The notes beneath the pieces were generated by a model. The model saw only the letters and a list, made by a program, of their open reading frames with translations, was not told the origin of the DNA and did no database searches. Of a stretch of 64,000 nt of DNA, positions 24,270 to 35,767 are shown one piece after another. The position numbers and the translations under genes are program-made. Each line of letters starts with the position of its first letter. The stretch's first letter is position 1. The stretch comes from Alligator mississippiensis (Eukaryota > Chordata > Crocodylia > Alligatoridae). Where the stretch lies: NCBI RefSeq assembly GCF_030867095.1, contig NC_081824.1, positions 235,192,719 to 235,256,718 of the forward strand. Direction: 5' to 3'.

Positions 24270-24520
24270 TATGTTTTAACCAGTGAGAAAGATTAACTCT
24301 TAGAACAAGCTATCAATGGACATGGACGATTCTCCATCTCTTGGTGTCTTCTAACAAAGACTGGATGCTTTTGTAGAAGACAGGCATTAGCTACCCAAAG
24401 GTTAGTGGGCTGCCTACAGAACAGCAGGTTGAAATGTATTTCTTGGTGATGCACAGTAGATCAGACTAGATGATGTCATGCTCCTTTTCGGTCTTACACT
24501 TAATGAATCTAGGAAAGCTT
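24270..24520 (+). mobile_element. Old CR1-type 3' end
   Basis: Ordered blocks: AAGACTGGATGCTTTTGTAG, GCAGATCAGACTAGATGATG in decayed form, and a CTTTTCGGTCTTACACTTAA then GAATCTA end. This is the tail layout of a CR1-clade LINE. 5' truncated and diverged. Confidence 0.65.
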
Positions 24521-25127
24521 CTTTTAGGAAGTCATAAACAAATAGGGAGCTGCTTTCTGATTCAGCAAAGTGGCGTTACTGAACTGACAGAGTGAAAAAT
24601 TATTTTGTTAAATTTGCTTCTTTGCAACACTGCATTGAGTGTAGCTGCACCCAAAGTTAAATGCCCAGCATACACTTAATATAAAGAACAGTCCAGGTGT
24701 GAAATGAAATTATTCAAATGTGTTATTCAATTATTAAAATGTCAGTACAAAACAGAGGAAAGCTAATTTACAGTATTATACAACTAGTCGTACCATAAAC
24801 ATTATCTAGATGATGTTAGTTAATAAATAAATCAATTAGTCTGCAGTAACAGTAGACCCCTGTGAAAAGTGCTTTGACTTTATTCATTTTTTGCTTTAAA
24901 GAAAGAGTTTGAAAACTTTCCATGTCAAAAATCATGTTTCAGTTCCTGAGTTCACCACAGCTGTGCATGGCATGGCTTGGGCAGACAGGGTTGAAAAGAT
25001 GGCTAACATCAGTGATGGACCACCTGAGTTTTAGGCCACTTCCCAGCCTCCATAAAAGCAGCCTAGGGATTAATCGAATTTATTTTGTCAAAAACCCAAG
25101 AGCCATACTAACAACTGGAAGTTGCAG
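24521..25127. other. No recognisable feature
   Basis: AT-rich unique-looking DNA with no coding signal. Confidence 0.5.
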
Positions 25128-25247
25128 GAGTGCAGTGTGGCACTGGTCCTTTTACCATGGCAGAGGTAATTTGGAGCCAATGGCTACACTCTCAAAACTT
25201 GTGGAAGTTGGTGAGGTCCCCAATGACTGGAAAAGGGCAAACAGGGC
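25128..25247 (+). mobile_element. CR1 LINE, part 1 of interrupted copy
   Basis: Encodes VEVGEVPNDWKRAN in the RT fingers (about 25207-25246), the same segment as in the CR1 at 14564. The next expected residues do not follow. They resume at 26272, so about 1.0 kb of other sequence was inserted here. Confidence 0.75.
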
Positions 25248-25260
25248 ATTTATACAAGTG

Positions 25261-25966
25261 TTTGTTTGTTTATTTGTTTGTTTTGGGGGGGAGGGGAGCA
25301 GGGGCTTTTAATTAAAGCATCTCTGAGAGCCACTCAAATTAAAGTGCCTGGAGCATCACATGTATCAGTGTCTCCACACTGAAAAATGGCGGCAGGGGCA
25401 CTTTAACTAAAGCTCATTTGACAAGCTTTAGTTAAAGCACCCCTGCCGCCATTTTTCAGTCTGGCAATGCTGATACATGAGACATCGGAGTCTGCTGGAG
25501 CACAGTAATTACCATGCTCCAGCAGACTTGATTAATCAAGTCCGCTCTAATGCACACTAATTACAGCGCATCAGAGTAGCCTTGCTGCACATGTATAGGT
25601 GCCTATAGTACCCATCTGTAACAGGGCCTAGCCCTGTTACTATGGGTGTGAAGGAGCCCAAATGGCCCCACATCCTGCAAGCATTCCCCCACACCCTCCC
25701 CAGAGCTGGAGGGACTCACCAGAGGTGAGGATCCAGGTCCAGGGACATACTGAGCCTCCCAGCAAGGAAGCTAACCCAAGTGTGGGGAGTGAAGGAGAGC
25801 CAACCACATGAACCAGCGGGGGGGGAAATAAAAGGACACTGAAAGCAGCCTCTGGAGAGTGCACCAGCAGAGAGCAAGGCTGCCTGGAGCCTGGGGCTAG
25901 CCAAGGTCAAGCAGCCGCAGACAGGGGCCATGAGCAAAGCTTCCTTTTTGTTTGTTTATTTGTTTG
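25261..25966. mobile_element. Palindromic MITE between 20-bp direct repeats
   Basis: The block is flanked by the identical 20-base sequence TTTGTTTGTTTATTTGTTTG (25261-25280 and 25947-25966). It contains a palindrome with arms at about 25359-25414 and 25424-25481. A second hairpin follows (GTCTGCTGGAGCA paired with TGCTCCAGCAGAC, about 25489-25526), then the self-complementary TTGATTAATCAA. A relative of its right part lies inverted at 27765-27835. It has no coding frame. The direct repeats could be a long target duplication or slippage in a TTTG tract. Confidence 0.6.
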
Positions 25967-26271
25967 CATAAGCCCTGCAGGCCCTCAAAACCTCTGAAAC
26001 ATAAGAAACAACTGGCAAGTGAATCCTGGGAAGAGCCTAGCAAGCCAGAGGCATGAAGCCAGAAAAAAGTGGCAGTTTATATGTTTAATCCTGTTCCTTT
26101 TACATTTCTTACAAGCCCAGGGTGGTGGTGGTGCTATGGACTTAGCTGCAGCGGAGGTGAGGACCCTGAACAGTGGGTCCTTAGCTAAAGACAGCAGCAA
26201 AAGTAAAAACAGTCAGGTCCAAGTGCCTGACCAAACATGCCTAGATCTGCTCTGCATGAAAACTACCCATA
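25967..26271. other. Unidentified insert between CR1 halves
   Basis: About 300 bases of non-CR1 DNA between the palindromic MITE and the resumption of CR1. The pair CAGGGCATTTATA (25242) and CATAAGCCCTG (25966) looks like small terminal inverted repeats of a host element for the TTTG tract. The rest is not recognised. Confidence 0.4.
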
Positions 26272-27625
26272 ACAACCATCCTTAAGAAGGGGAGGAAGGA
26301 AGATCTGGGGAGTTACAGACCAGTCAGCCTGATCTCTATACCTGGAAAAATCATGGAGCAGGTCCTCAAGGAATCCATTGTGAAGCACCTAGAGGAGAAG
26401 AAGGTCATCAGGAACAGTCAGCGTGGATTCACCAAGAACAAGCCCTGCCTGACCAATCTGACTCTGTGGATGAACGGACGGCAACGTCATAGTATGTCTT
26501 GACTTCAGAAAGGCTTTTGACATTCTCTCAAGACATTCTCATTATCAAGCTAAGGATATACAGACTAGACAAAAGTAATGTAAGATGAATACATAACTGG
26601 TTGGATCATCATAGTAAGCAAGTAGTCCTTTATGGCTTAATATCTAGTTGGGAGGAGTTATAAAGTGGGGTTCCCTACAGCTCTGTCCTTGGTCTGGTAC
26701 TGTTCAACATCTTTATTAGTGAATTGGAGGATGAGATCAAGTGCTTGCTTAGCAAATTTGTAGATGGCACAAAGTTGGGTAAAATTGCAGACACTCCAGA
26801 GGATAGGGCTGGGATCCAGCATGACCTGGATAGACTGGAGAAATGGTCTGATGAGATTCAACAAGGACAAGTTCGAAGTTCTGACTTAGGATGGAATAAC
26901 TACATGCACAAATACAGACTAGGGGATGACTGGCTAGGCAGAGAAGGACCTGGGGGTTTTGGTGGACCATAAGCTGAATCCAAGACAACAGTGTGCTATT
27001 GTTGCAAAAAAAAAAAGCTAACAGCATCCTGGTTTATAGTAACAGGAGTGTAACTTGCAAATCAAAGGAAGTGATTCTTTTACTCTATTTTAAACTGGTG
27101 AGGCCTCATCTGCAGCGCTGTGTCCAGTTTTGGGTCTCACGCTTCAAGAAAGATGTGGACAGTTTGGAAAAGAGTCCAGTGCAGGGCAACAAAAATGATC
27201 AGGGGCCTGTGCCGTATTACTTGCAAGGAAAAGCTGAAAGGACTAGGGTTATTTAACCTAGAGAAGAGTAGACTGAGAGGAGATTTGATAACGGTCTTCT
27301 AATACCCTAAGGGTGTTTATAGAGAAGATGGAGATGGGCTTTTCTCTGTGGCTGTAGGGGACGGGCCTAGGAGCAATGGACTCAAACTACAGCAGGATTA
27401 ATTTAGGCTAGAGATTAGGAGGAACTTCCTGACTATGGGGATGGTTAAGAATTGAAACAGACTGCCTAGAGAAGTTGTGGAATCTCCATCCTTGGAAGTT
27501 TTCAAGAGCAGGTTAGACAGACACTTGGCTGAAATATTTTGATCAAGGACAATCCTGCCTTGAGCAGGGGGCTGGACTAGATAACCTTATGTGATCCCTT
27601 CCAGCCCTACTTTCCTATGATCTCT
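26272..27625 (+). mobile_element. CR1 LINE, part 2 of interrupted copy
   Basis: Resumes with CTTAAGAAGGGGAGGAAGGA and GGGAGTTACAGACCAGTC (RT fingers). It continues through a SQRGFTKNKPCLTNL-like segment and a KFVDGTKLGKIAD segment (about 26750-26785, equivalent to FADDTK with the second Asp lost to Gly). The C-terminal region follows (HLQRCVQFWVSRFKKDV), and the tail is CTTGAGCAGGGGGCTGGACT and CCCTTCCAGCCC at 27561-27608. It has multiple frame breaks and an internal deletion near 26480-26520. It is older than the CR1s at 14.5 and 62.2 kb. Confidence 0.88.
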
Positions 27626-27764
27626 AGTGACTGTGGTATTGGCTTCCATTCCACTGGGAGACTTATTTTCCATTGTAAACTATGGAAAACAGGGGTTATT
27701 TTGTATAAGGCACAATTATGACAATAACAGGAAATAGAGAAAAAAAAAAACTCATTAAGGGATG

Positions 27765-27835
27765 CCTATACATGAGTGATGCACAGAGCAGACCTGATTA
27801 ATTGAGTCTGCTGGAGTGTGGCAATTATACCTGGA
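27765..27835 (-). repeat. Second copy of palindromic MITE end
   Basis: The reverse complement gives CTCCAGCAGACTCAATTAAT, CAGGTCTGCTC and CATGTATAGGC. This parallels CTCCAGCAGACTTGATTAAT, AAGTCCGCTC and CATGTATAGGTGCC near 25515-25605. It shows the element at 25.3-25.9 kb belongs to a dispersed family. Confidence 0.7.
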
Positions 27836-30800
27836 AAGATCATGGAGTGGGGAACCAGATTGCCAAAGCAGGGGGTGTCCCCCTGCAGCCGATTGCTGAC
27901 CGGGGGGGAGGTCCCCCAGTGGCCAATCATCAAGCCAGTGGTGAAACCGCAAGCATACTTCTGGTTTTGCAGCTGGCACTTCCAGAGGGTGCATATGCCA
28001 GGGGGTGCATCTACGCATCGCCAAGCTGATTTGATGTGCCTGCTGCCTTGCAGGCTGGCTTTTCTCCCTTGGGAGCTCCTCAGCCAGTCCTCTATGCACA
28101 ATCACAGTCTTTGCACTACATAAACCAGTAAGCAAGCAAACAAAACTCTCAGGCCTTCTCTAGATGATAGGAGTGGTCCTTCAAGTTCTGGCCTAGTACT
28201 ATCACATGGCCCTTCCTGGAAGCGAGTTTATCTAAGTTCTCATCTGCTTCTGCTCTCTCCTCTGGGGTTTTAACTGCTAGATGAATACTTCCTCATTACC
28301 AGCTGGGCTTCTATAGCAGGACTGTCTACTCTCTCTTAAAAGGCCAGACTACCCTGTTATAACAACTTAATACCTTCAGATGTATATTTGGAGAATGCTG
28401 GCAATTAGTTTTAACTGTATGAAAAATGTGAGTGACAACAGCCAGCCACTTATCAGAAAGACCCTGAAAAAAGATCAATGATAGAATTAAATGATATTTC
28501 ATAAAGGACTCTCCTTTACAAAGAACAAAGAAAGAAGGACTCTTCTTTACACATTAATTTTAATTTAAAATCAAAATTAAAAGTTAAATATCCCATTAAA
28601 ACCCACATTTTGCCCAACAGATTTTGTAAGTTCCATATTCATAACTAAAGTAATAACTATTCTATAAATCTAGGCTAGAGGCAAAATCCTCTTCATGTAT
28701 AATAAAAGGACTGAATCTCTATCTTAAATGAAAAACTGAACCTAGCCTGCACTAAAATAAATGATAATGACTATGTAAAAAAAAAAAATCACAAAAAGAA
28801 ACAAGGAAATTATTTTATTACGATAAACAAGATCCCTGTGTACCTTCCTATGCTGATGGAAGAAAGTCTCTGTTCCATCAAGTCTCAGCCTAACCATGTT
28901 TGTAGTATCATACTCATAAGCTTTATAACATATTTTCTTGCATATGTACTATGCATTTTGTTTTTGAAAGGCATTAAGAAAAAAAGTCGTCTTTACAGAG
29001 AAACTGAGCAGCAGCCTGCTTTCGAGCCTGCTGCCAGCCCCATGTGCTGGAAAGGGGCCAAATGGAGGCCAGCTTGGGTCCATCCCAGGGCCCAGGGCCA
29101 CGTTAGGTGCATCTCAGGACCATTCTATCATGCCAGGTCTCAGGCTGCATGCTGGGTCCCAGATAACACACCAGCTCCTAGCCAGCTCAATAGCCAGTAC
29201 AGGGTCATATCATCCAGAAGGGAGGCTCCCCACAGGTCCAGAAATTTAATGACAAAGGGGTGGTGGCAGTGTTAATTTCTACCATTCCCCCACTGCCAAA
29301 TTTCTGAACTCATAAGGAAAACCATATTTGTTGCATATACTACACACCCCAATTTCCACAAGCTAGTTTTAGGGGGAAGGTATGTATTATATGAGAGAAA
29401 TTATATTACTGTATATAAGAAAGGAAAATAAATTCAGTATTATGAGTTCTGTATCATTATCCCAGGGGTGTCTCGCTAGAGAGATGAATACATACATCTA
29501 TTAATTCTGCCTATGTTCAAGATATCATTACTAAAGAGAATTATTGCCTGCATTCATTCCAGAGCCTGTGTGTGGCTGTTGCCACTAATTAAAAAATGTC
29601 AGATATTTTAGTAAAAATTAAGTCAATTTTCCTCCTCATACTTTTTCTTCAAAGCTGAGACCACTGGATCTTGGATCCCTTTGGCTATCTTCAGTCCCTT
29701 CCTTTACGTTTTTTAGCCCTATTAGCCCGTCTGATAGTAAATGGACATTTTCAGGGCCTGTTCTTCCCAAGCATTTTTCTCCCTGAAGTAACAAGAACTG
29801 AAATGCTCTCCACTTTGGATACTTAACTCATATGAAAGGCGTTTCTTTTTCCTTCATCTTTTTCCTCACTCACGCACAGGAGGCTGGTCCCTAAACACTT
29901 CTATAACCTGTTTATGCAGCACAACTTGGTATGCATGTGAACAGGCACACACATGCATGCACACACATGCAAAGAAAGCCCTAGAACAAGGGATTCTAGG
30001 AACTGGAGTTCTGGCAGCTGATTTGGGGGTTGGGGTCAAAGTATGACCCTGTTGAACCAACCATGCAGCGGTTGTCCCATGCACCTCTGAAACACCCCTG
30101 ATTGCTCAAGGGAATGGGGGCCCAAGGGCAGGTGTACACATAGCAACTTCATCGGGGCACTTCTGTGTTTGGCACATGTGAGCCCAAGTGAGGGGCACCA
30201 TGGGAGTCTTTGAAGCCCTAAGCACAGTAGGACCTCTCTAGATATGAGAGACACCACTCCCCTTACATCCTAGTACCACTGAAGTACTTGAGGTGAAGAC
30301 CTGTGGTTACAAATGAACAGAAGCTATTGGCTGGGCATTCCCCATAAGGATCCTTCCACTGTAGAATTCACTCTTCCTACTGGTACCTACTAGCCCGTTT
30401 GATAGTCTCTACGAGATATTACAAACTTTGGTTTAACCAGGCATTTTCAAATTACATTGGTGCGGGTATTCCTAACATAGAAAACTGCTGCTCTTTTTTC
30501 AATGAGAAAAAAAATACCTGAAACTTTTGGCTGGGGGAAAAATAAATCATGCTCCTTTTGGCTAAAACCCAATTTACTATAGAAAAGTACCCTTGGTGGG
30601 AAACTTTTGGACCACCTCCCATTCCCCCCACGCCAGGGAGATGAGCAGCTGGCCTTGACCAGACCTCCATATCATAACATCCCCTGCAAACTGTATCTTT
30701 CATTATAAAACAGGCCTCTGAGAAGTACCAGGGTACATGCAACAAAGAGTAATAATGATAATTGGCATCTGCTTCTATGTGTAGCCAGCTGGGGAATTAT

Positions 30801-31547
30801 CCATTATCTTTTAGTGTCACCATGAAACTTGTCTGAGTAAAAGAGAGATGGAGTATATTTTTGGGAATTGGCAAATAGAAACTCCCTTTATTTATGAGAA
30901 AAAAAAGGACACATTGAGTCCTGCCCTGTCGTCCTACAGAATTACCTGAAACAGACAGTAAATCATTCGGAAAAAACATGTGGAAGAAGAACCACCACAA
31001 AACACAGAGAGATTCTCCTCCATACTACCAACCCTCCCCCCTGAGTTACCTAGGGTAGACCCCCATTCACACAAACACCCTGCAAGGCAGCTGCACCAAT
31101 TCCAGCACAGGCTCTGGAGCAAAGATGGGATGAGATGGATCCAGGATGGTAGGGGAAGATATGAAGAGACATACCATGGGTGGGAGTGAGCTGGCCCCAA
31201 GCACTTGCAGCTGCAGCTGCCAGTATGTGATGGTAACAGTCAAACTAGATAATATGCAATGGAAGTGTATTACAACTGTTTGGTTGTGTGTCACATTGTG
31301 GTCTCTGTAGCCCGTAATCTGTCCAGGCTAGCAGCAGTGAGAAACACTCTGCTGTACACACACCAGGAAGACACTTCCACCAAAACCACAGCAGAGGCTG
31401 AAAACCCACCTGAGCTGCCGCTAACTTGGCTTTCCTTCCCCGTCCCCCAGCTCACTTCAGACCCTGATACTCTCAGACCTGACACAGTTGTGCCATGTTA
31501 TGACTTCTTAGGGGCATCTTGCTGGCAGAGAGAACTGGCCTAGTGTA
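27836..31547. other. Mostly unrecognised DNA
   Basis: Small hairpins (GCAGGGGGTGTCCCCCTGC at 27869-27887) lie in a GC-rich patch that may be more MITE sequence up to about 28140. After that the DNA is AT-rich and unique-looking to 29 kb. A CA/TG-rich simple stretch lies at 29935-29975. A 145-codon frame at 28838-29275 begins in AT-rich DNA and runs into a GC-rich patch. It has one hydrophobic segment and no recognised domain, and I do not call it a gene. Confidence 0.45.
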
Positions 31548-32558
31548 ACAGGACTCAAGTGGAGGGAGTCCCTCTGCCTCACTAAGGCTGGTCCTGTTGT
31601 CCTTGATATTCTTAACCTTTCTGATCCTGATTTTCCTGCCATGCATTGCTTTAAAAAAAATCTGAGAGATGTCCTGCCTCTACACTAGGTGGAGAGGGGG
31701 AGTAATCTGATGGCCCCATCCCACTGGATCGGAGCAGTCTCTGGTGCTCAGTGGCCCCAAGCTATTCTTTCCTGTTCAAGTCTGGCCTGCTTTGGGCCCC
31801 TCAGTCACTTGAGGCCTGCGGTCTTCCTGCCCTCAGCCCCTTCTTCCAGTCTATAAACTCCCTCCTTGCATCTGTTTCTCCAGGGTCTAGAGCCCAGAGC
31901 CCCAGGCTTGGCAAACCCACAGCCTATCCTCCAGATCACAGCAGCAGGTCCTTAGGTCCGAGATGTCCACTTTGGGTTCCAGCCTTGCAGCTGCCATGCC
32001 TGCACAGTCCTCCAATGAGAGTCTCTCTCACAGGATGCTAAGCACCCTGTTATGCAGCTTCCTCACCTCCCCTTACAGCCACTCCCACGCCACCAGGTAT
32101 CTGTTGCACTGAAATTCCAACATAGCTCATCCCTACCTTGGGTTAAACAGAAACAGTCAGTAACCTAAGGTTTTGCCCCTTGGGCTTGCAATGTGAACCA
32201 AAAATACCAGTTGAGGCTTATTTCCCCACTTCGGGTCTACTCAGTATGTCCACAGCAGACTTCTCTGTCTGGTGAGGGCAACCCTCTTCCACTGTCGGGG
32301 CTTGACTGCTCCCCTCTCTCCTGATGTAGGCTTTTATGCTCTCTAGCCCTGCTCCTTTTTTCTCCACCTAAGAGAGGAGTCACTCACTGACTCTGAAGTC
32401 TCTATGCCTGTGGTGAGCTTACTACTTGGCTCCTTCAGCCTCCCCTTCAGCTCCCTCTGGTTCCTACTGGTCCAAAGGATGCAAGTCTTAAGGGAGCCAT
32501 GCTGGCTTTCCGGGCTTTTCCCAGTAACAAGGCCATTCCTGGGCCATTCCCAGTAACA
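31548..32558 (-). mobile_element. Probable ERV LTR
   Basis: On the minus strand the block starts TGTTACTGGGAATGGCC and ends GTCCTGTTACA, about 1.01 kb, with TG...CA ends and a pyrimidine-rich plus strand as in other LTRs of this window. A CCCAGTAACAAGG phrase is repeated at its start (near 32520 and 32548). No target duplication is evident. It is a fossil with no internal genes recognised; sequence to its right (to about 32800) might be leftover internal DNA. It looks old. Confidence 0.5.
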
Positions 32559-35500
32559 AGGATTTGACCCCCTGATACTCACTAACCACTTTCTTGTTGA
32601 AAACACCACTCATGTATTGATTGACTGTGTGGCCTCTGGATCCTCCTGAACCATTTCCACACTGAGCCAGGTCAGTGCATTGACAGCAGATGCCAGTGAG
32701 TTTCTCAGGACAAGATTGCCAGTGCAACCACCTCACATTACAGTGGCCTGTAACCAAATTGGAGGGGGACCCTGCACACACCAGTTTCCATCACCAAGAA
32801 CACCACAGTGTGGCTTAGCTAGATGGGAACAGACCTGTATATATAAGTATGAGTATAGCAGCTATAAGGATGAGGTCATGTAATGATTGATTATAGTTAT
32901 TTTTAAATTATAAAAATGGCAATCATGTTCTCACTGTGCCAATTAAATAAGCTTTCAAATGGGCTGGGGGGGGGGGGGGGGGACACTGGGGCATAGGAGG
33001 GGCATCTTATCTGGGTATGAGGCCAGGGAGTGTGTGAGTATGGGGTTGGGGGAGAGGAGTGGGAAAAGCTTTGTTATACCCAAGTGTGAATAGGTGGGGT
33101 TTGGGAAGCATGGTTGGGATTGTCTGGATAGTATGCTCTTAAGGTTGACAGACAGGTAACCAGGAGTGTGGGTGGAGGGTGGAGTGAAGTTTTCAATTTT
33201 GGCCCATCATTTGGGGAGATCACTGTTATTTCTCATCTGTGGACTATTTCTCATTTATTATACACTGCTCTGAGCCTTTCTAGCTAGGGAGAGATATACT
33301 TCTGAAGAGGAAGAAAAAGAAAAACAAAACATTTCTTCCACAGACTCTCCCAAACAGGAATCTCCTGCATATGTAGAACCTGGACTGCCCACATCCCCTT
33401 GCCCCCTCACCATCATACACACACTCATCTCTTAACGTATGGATATGCAAATAGCTTCCCCCGGAAGGACAGGTAGTGGGGCTTGACTGCACATCCCATG
33501 CTCAGTAGGAGTCTGCAGTCTGAGGTAACTGCACAAATGGCATCAACAGAAGCTTTAGGTGCAAGACACAGGCACCCCCATAGAATTTTTGCCTCAGGAG
33601 TTGCAGCTCCTTGCCCCATTGTGTATCTGGGGGAGAGAGGGAGAGCAAACACAGGGCCAGGACCTGTCCCCAGGGACCCTGGACTACAAGATTGCTGCAG
33701 CACACCACCCTTGTTCATCCCCCACCAGTGGGAAAGGAGCTTTACTTTGCATGGCAAAAATCCTGGGAGGGTGCTATTTGGCTTGACCCTTCCCCCTCAT
33801 ACATTACTAGGCACTGGGCTTTTATGGCTGGGCTGCACCTGCTGTAGCAAATTGGACTTCTTGTGAGGCAGGGGGGCAGTCTAGTGCCCCCAGCTGCAGT
33901 GGAGTGCAGCCAGCTTGCCCTCAGCTGCAGCAGCAACTGCTGCCAGAGTATGGGGAGAGCTGGGGCAGGTAGGACAAGCCCCTGTCACCATGCAGCAGTC
34001 AGCACTTTGCCTAGGGTGCTGCAGGAGCTTACTACACCTGTGCCTAAAGCTCAGTTTCTTTTCTGGTAACAATCTCAGCTCCCTGGAGGAGTGCTGTCGA
34101 AGACTGAATATATATCCCTCTATAGAGACAAAAGAGATGGATGCAGGGACCTTCAAACAGTATGCTAGAGAGCCCACTCCTGACCTCAGTTACATCAGTA
34201 TAAATCAAAGGGAACTCCAGTGAAATCAGTAACCAATGGAAAACTGATGCTTCAGGAACTATTTATAGTCAGCTGCTTTAGCCAGACAAGGTTCTGTTGC
34301 ACAGCTTTGCACAGTAGAAGGGTACAGATTGTTTTCTCAGCCTCTCATCTTATGCATGAAGTGACCTTCAAAATCTAAAAGAAAAAAAAAAACCTTAAAA
34401 AAAAATAAAAATCAGAAAAATGAAAAAATAAAACCCCTAAACCACATCAATTAGAGGCCCTGCAGAAAGCTGATTGTTACAACAGCTCTTCCTTGACTAT
34501 AAGGGAACAATAAGAAATGCATTCACTTTCACATGGTGTATTATTTTTAATACACAGTTACACCACACAATAGAATAACTCCAGTAGAGAAAATTGCAGT
34601 GCACACTGTGAATTCTCAGCAACAATAAAATACATTTAGGTCCCAGGGATTCATTGTGCCACGTGACCTTTGGCTATTTAAGATAATTAAAACACCTGAG
34701 ACTTCCAAGTATGAAAAGCAGCTCCTGTGTGTGCAGTGACTCCTTTTCATAAGGAGTTTTGTTCCAAATTAATGGAATGCATACCCTGCATATTAAAGAG
34801 CAAAAGTTACAAATAGGTAGTAAACATCATTCCCCAGGAGGAAAAAGTAGGTCAGACATTCAGTGGTTTCCTCCCCAAACTTCAGGCCACATTCTGCTTT
34901 AGTGAAAGCTCTTCGACCAGCTTGAGGGCTGACACTCATTGATCAGATTCACTTTTAAGGGAAAAGTCATTGTGCCATATGTAAAGGGAAAGGAAAAAGG
35001 ATGGCCTGGAGCTGAGGCAGGGCTTTGTCATCAGTCCCATGTATTGCTGGCCTCTCTCAGGAGCCAGCCAGGCAGGGTTCATAGCCCTGGGACATTGTGT
35101 GCCAGTGGAGTGCACTGGGCAATGCTTATTATTGGCACCCCTGTGTCAGGGGATATGGGTCATTTCAAAGCCTTGGCAGTATGGTAGCACTCCAGTAGGC
35201 TGACCAAAATACAACCTAGGCAATGGAAAGCTGTAACTTTCACCCCTTGATACTGGCAGGAGTCACATTAAGGAGTCTGCAGGGGGAAAGGGTACCTGAG
35301 TGAGTGAGCTCTCTTTCCCTCCCCTGCACCACCAGACTTGTGCCCTTCCTGTTCCACCAACCAAGGATATGGCCATGTCCAGGTCTGCTGGGTCATCCGT
35401 CACCATGAAAGCCCAGCCAGTCAATCAGCTCAGTTCTACTTTGAATAGTGAACATAATTAAGGGGGGAAACAAGTAGAGCAAGCCTGTTGGTAAACAATC

Positions 35501-35767
35501 TGCTCGCAGACTGTCACTCCGAGATTGCATAGAAACCAGAAATCTCCCAGTCTGCTTCATTTGAAATCCAAACTCTAACAGATGAGCACTACTCAACATG
35601 AACCTCTGGACAATATAACCACAAAGCAGCTATTAAAATACAGTTCCCCACCTCTTTCTCCCCCACTCAAATGGAGCCAGAGCTCCAATTAAGAACCATC
35701 ACACATCATTAACATAATACAAAATTCTGAACATTTACAACCAGCCTGCTAACTGAAAAAATTTTGT
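32559..35767. other. No recognisable gene
   Basis: Contains a G17-type run at 32966-32982 and A-rich simple DNA at 34379-34430. A patch at about 33550-33780 has a weak resemblance to 41640-41830 (both have a cytosine-rich phrase ending TGTATCTGGGGG or CGTATCTGGGGG) and may be a diverged repeat pair. The 127-codon frame there (33483-33866) overlaps open frames on the other strand and has no recognised domain. Confidence 0.45.

Noticed and set aside
25247-26271. Considered as an intron of a CR1-derived gene
   Set aside because: No consensus splice sites at the breaks. The content is palindromic MITE sequence, so insertion explains it better.
31548-32558. Considered as a host 3' UTR or CpG-poor gene body
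   Set aside because: The TGTTAC...GTTACA ends and length match an LTR. No exon frame is present. Confidence remains moderate because no target duplication is seen.
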